A stretch of DNA of 49,329 nucleotides, taken from positions 1-49,329 of the forward strand of contig DWYS01000058.1 in NCBI GenBank assembly GCA_019118585.1, given 5' to 3'. Origin of the DNA: Candidatus Enterocloster faecavium. GTDB lineage: Bacteria; Bacillota; Clostridia; Lachnospirales; Lachnospiraceae. The translations under genes and the position numbers were made by a program. The notes under the pieces are model-generated. The model did not search any database, was not told the origin of the DNA, and worked only from the letters and a program-made list of their open reading frames with translations. Each line of letters starts with the position of its first letter. The stretch's first letter is position 1. This document shows, piece after piece, positions 47,079 through 49,329 of this stretch.

Positions 47079-47156
47079 ACATCATATCATAATTTCCTAT
47101 ATTTGTTAAGTATGAACATCTGGAACGTTCTGTCAGAAATAATTGCGCGAAAGGTA

Positions 47157-47184
47157 TTGACATATGCCCCGTATCATGTATAAT
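47157..47184 (+). promoter_or_regulatory. Promoter of the XRE-cupin regulator
   Basis: TTGACA-16-TATAAT. Confidence 0.75.
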
Positions 47185-47278
47185 GTAAGGCGCCTTGTTT
47201 ATTATTACTAAACTTTTTGCTTATTTTTACAATCAGTCAGTATAGGTAAACTTTTTGTTTAAAACCAGGAGGGATTTT

Positions 47279-47812
47279 ATGGATATCGGAAACCGGTTAA
47301 AAGAGCTGCGGGTCTTAAAGGGGCTGACCCAGGAGGAGCTGGCCGACCGTGCGGAGCTCTCCAAGGGATTTATTTCCCAGGTGGAGCGCAATCTCACCTC
47401 CCCTTCCATTGCCACCCTGACGGATATCCTCCAGTGCTTGGGATTTACCATCGGCGAATTTTTCAGCGAGGAGCCGGAGGAACAGATCGTCTTTGGACGG
47501 CAGGACTATTTCGAAAAGATTGACGCGGAACTTCTCAACGAAATAAAATGGATCATCCCCAATGCCCAAAAGAATGTGATGGAGCCCATCCTGCTGACCC
47601 TCCAGGCCGGAGGTTCTACCTATCCGGACACCCCCCACGAAGGCGAGGAGTTTGGCTACATCCTGTCCGGCTCTGTCTCCATTCACCTGGGAAGCCGGAC
47701 CTATAAAGCGAAAAAAGGAGAATCCTTTTATTTTACCCCGGACAAGAAGCACTTCCTCACCAGCAAAAACGGGGCCGTTGTCTTATGGGTCAGCTCGCCG
47801 CCAAGCTTTTAG
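47279..47812 (+). CDS. XRE-family regulator with C-terminal cupin domain
   Basis: [50 protein letters not shown] plus cupin [42 protein letters not shown]. Confidence 0.92.
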   Translation: MDIGNRLKELRVLKGLTQEELADRAELSKGFISQVERNLTSPSIATLTDILQCLGFTIGEFFSEEPEEQIVFGRQDYFEKIDAELLNEIKWIIPNAQKNVMEPILLTLQAGGSTYPDTPHEGEEFGYILSGSVSIHLGSRTYKAKKGESFYFTPDKKHFLTSKNGAVVLWVSSPPSF

Positions 47813-47843
47813 AGCGCACCACACTACGATAAGGAGAAAACAT

Positions 47844-48920
47844 ATGAGCCAGCCACTTATTGATCTGCAGCATATATACAAGAGCTTTGACGGAGAGCTG
47901 GTCTTGGACGACCTGGATCTCTCCATTGAAGAAAACAGCTTTGTCACCCTTCTCGGGCCCAGCGGCTGCGGCAAGACAACCACCCTGCGCATTCTGGGCG
48001 GATTTACCGCCCCGGACAAAGGACAGGTTCTGTTTGAAGGTCAGGACATCACCCGCGTGCCGCCCAACAAGCGCCCTTTAAATACCGTATTCCAGAAATA
48101 CGCCCTCTTTCCTCACATGAATATTGCGGAAAATATTGCTTTCGGCCTCAAAATCAAAAATAAGCCCAAGGCCTACATTGAAGACAAAATCAAGTACGCG
48201 CTGAAACTGGTCAATCTCTCGGGATATGAGAACCGCACCGTGGATTCCCTCTCCGGCGGCCAGCAGCAGCGCATCGCCATTGCAAGGGCCATTGTAAATG
48301 AGCCCCGGGTCCTCCTTCTGGACGAGCCCCTGGGCGCCCTAGACTTAAAGCTGCGCCAGGATATGCAGTACGAGCTCATCCGCCTGAAAAATGAGCTGGG
48401 AATCACCTTCGTCTACGTAACCCACGACCAGGAGGAAGCGCTGACCATGTCCGACACCATTGTGGTCATGAACCAGGGATACATCCAGCAGATGGGCTCC
48501 CCGGAGCAGATCTACAATGAGCCGGAAAATGCCTTTGTGGCTGACTTCATCGGCGAAAGCAACATTGTGGAGGGCACCATGATCCGCGATGAGCTGGTGG
48601 AGATTTTCGGCGCCCGCTTTGCCTGTGTGGACAAGGGCTTCGGCACCAACCGGCCTGTGGACGTGGTCATCCGTCCGGAGGACATCGATCTGGTTGCTCC
48701 CGAGGACGGAACGCTTGTGGGAACCGTAACCCATCTGATCTTCAAGGGGGTTCATTATGAAATGGAGGTCACCACACCGGACGGTTTTGAATGGCTGGTC
48801 CATTCCACCGACATGTTCCCCGTCGGTCAGAAAGTCGGCATTCACGTGGAGCCCTTTGACATCCAGATCATGAACAAACCGACTTCCGAGGATGAAAAAG
48901 CGCTTGGCGTCGGAGAATAA
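47844..48920 (+). CDS. potA: Spermidine/putrescine ABC transporter ATP-binding protein
   Basis: [59 protein letters not shown] domain; start moved from the computed 47652. Confidence 0.93.
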   Translation: MSQPLIDLQHIYKSFDGELVLDDLDLSIEENSFVTLLGPSGCGKTTTLRILGGFTAPDKGQVLFEGQDITRVPPNKRPLNTVFQKYALFPHMNIAENIAFGLKIKNKPKAYIEDKIKYALKLVNLSGYENRTVDSLSGGQQQRIAIARAIVNEPRVLLLDEPLGALDLKLRQDMQYELIRLKNELGITFVYVTHDQEEALTMSDTIVVMNQGYIQQMGSPEQIYNEPENAFVADFIGESNIVEGTMIRDELVEIFGARFACVDKGFGTNRPVDVVIRPEDIDLVAPEDGTLVGTVTHLIFKGVHYEMEVTTPDGFEWLVHSTDMFPVGQKVGIHVEPFDIQIMNKPTSEDEKALGVGE

Positions 48921-48937
48921 GAAGGAGGCTGCATCGT

Positions 48938-49329
48938 ATGAACCGTACAACAAAAACCGCTGCCCTGGGGCGGAGCCTTCTCGCGGGGCCCTACCTTTTG
49001 TGGATGACAGGTTTCATTCTGATTCCTCTGTGCCTCATCCTCTGGTACGGCCTTACGGACAGGGACGGCAGCCTGACCCTGGCAAATGTCCTCGCCATCG
49101 CGGATCCCGAGCACGCCAAGGCTCTCTGGCTCTCCCTGGGGCTCTCCCTTGTGAGCACCCTGATCTGCCTGGTGCTGGCCTATCCCCTGGCCATGATCCT
49201 GCGGGGCAAAAAAGCAGCGGCGGGAGGGTTTATTGTATTCATCTTCATCCTGCCCATGTGGATGAATTTCCTGCTGCGCACCCTGGCCTGGCAGACCCTG
49301 CTGGAGAAAAACGGCGTGATCAACGGCAT
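48938..49329 (+). CDS. potB: Spermidine/putrescine ABC transporter permease, partial at window edge
   Basis: GAAGGAGG RBS before ATG; MNRTTKTAALGRSLLAGPYLLWMTGFILIPLCLILWYGL...LPMWMNFLLRTLAWQTLLEKNGVING, typical PotB/PotH. Confidence 0.85.
   Translation, partial: MNRTTKTAALGRSLLAGPYLLWMTGFILIPLCLILWYGLTDRDGSLTLANVLAIADPEHAKALWLSLGLSLVSTLICLVLAYPLAMILRGKKAAAGGFIVFIFILPMWMNFLLRTLAWQTLLEKNGVING

Noticed and set aside
1-49329. Classical antiphage or toxin-antitoxin locus
   Set aside because: No restriction-modification, retron, CBASS, Cas or TA gene recognised. The small alarmone synthetase and MoxR-VWA genes look like stress or housekeeping genes, and I have no evidence for a defence role.

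Overview
This 49.3-kb window looks like a Lachnospiraceae/Clostridiales-type chromosome (judged from protein character and gene mix). It is mostly accessory metabolism, transport and regulation. I see no rRNA, tRNA, CRISPR array or recognisable IS element; a lone tyrosine recombinase sits at the left end. In order the window holds: tyrosine recombinase, TraX-like protein, nitroreductase, leuA with a structured leader, SLC13 permease + esterase + LysR, polar amino-acid ABC importer, YitT-1, Crp/Fnr regulator diverging from ferredoxin-hcp, HAD + MBL + YitT-2, M20 amidohydrolase + YfcC permease + LysR, MarR + two ABC exporter half-transporters, LysR, NhaC + C45 acyltransferase + SLC13 permease + LysR, an eight-gene minus-strand block (S1-domain protein, small alarmone synthetase, membrane GDPD, D-aminoacyl-tRNA deacylase, DUF3783-like, VWA, MoxR ATPase, CPBP protease), LysR, PerR-like Fur + two rubrerythrins of inverted architecture, rpiB, aroC, lactonase, XRE-cupin regulator, potA and partial potB. 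The observations I rate most worth checking are: (1) the eight-gene block joining a (p)ppGpp synthetase and translation factors to a MoxR-VWA pair; (2) a leuA leader with a branched-chain-rich small ORF and mutually exclusive RNA pairings; (3) a perfect 16-bp palindrome at the class II activator position upstream of ferredoxin-hcp; (4) a shared ATAAG-N6-CTTAT dyad upstream of two separate SLC13 permease modules; (5) nested promoter, terminator and operator architecture around perR-rubrerythrin; (6) a three-half-site palindrome at the end of the recombinase gene. All calls come from reading the sequence. No database search or folding calculation was run.
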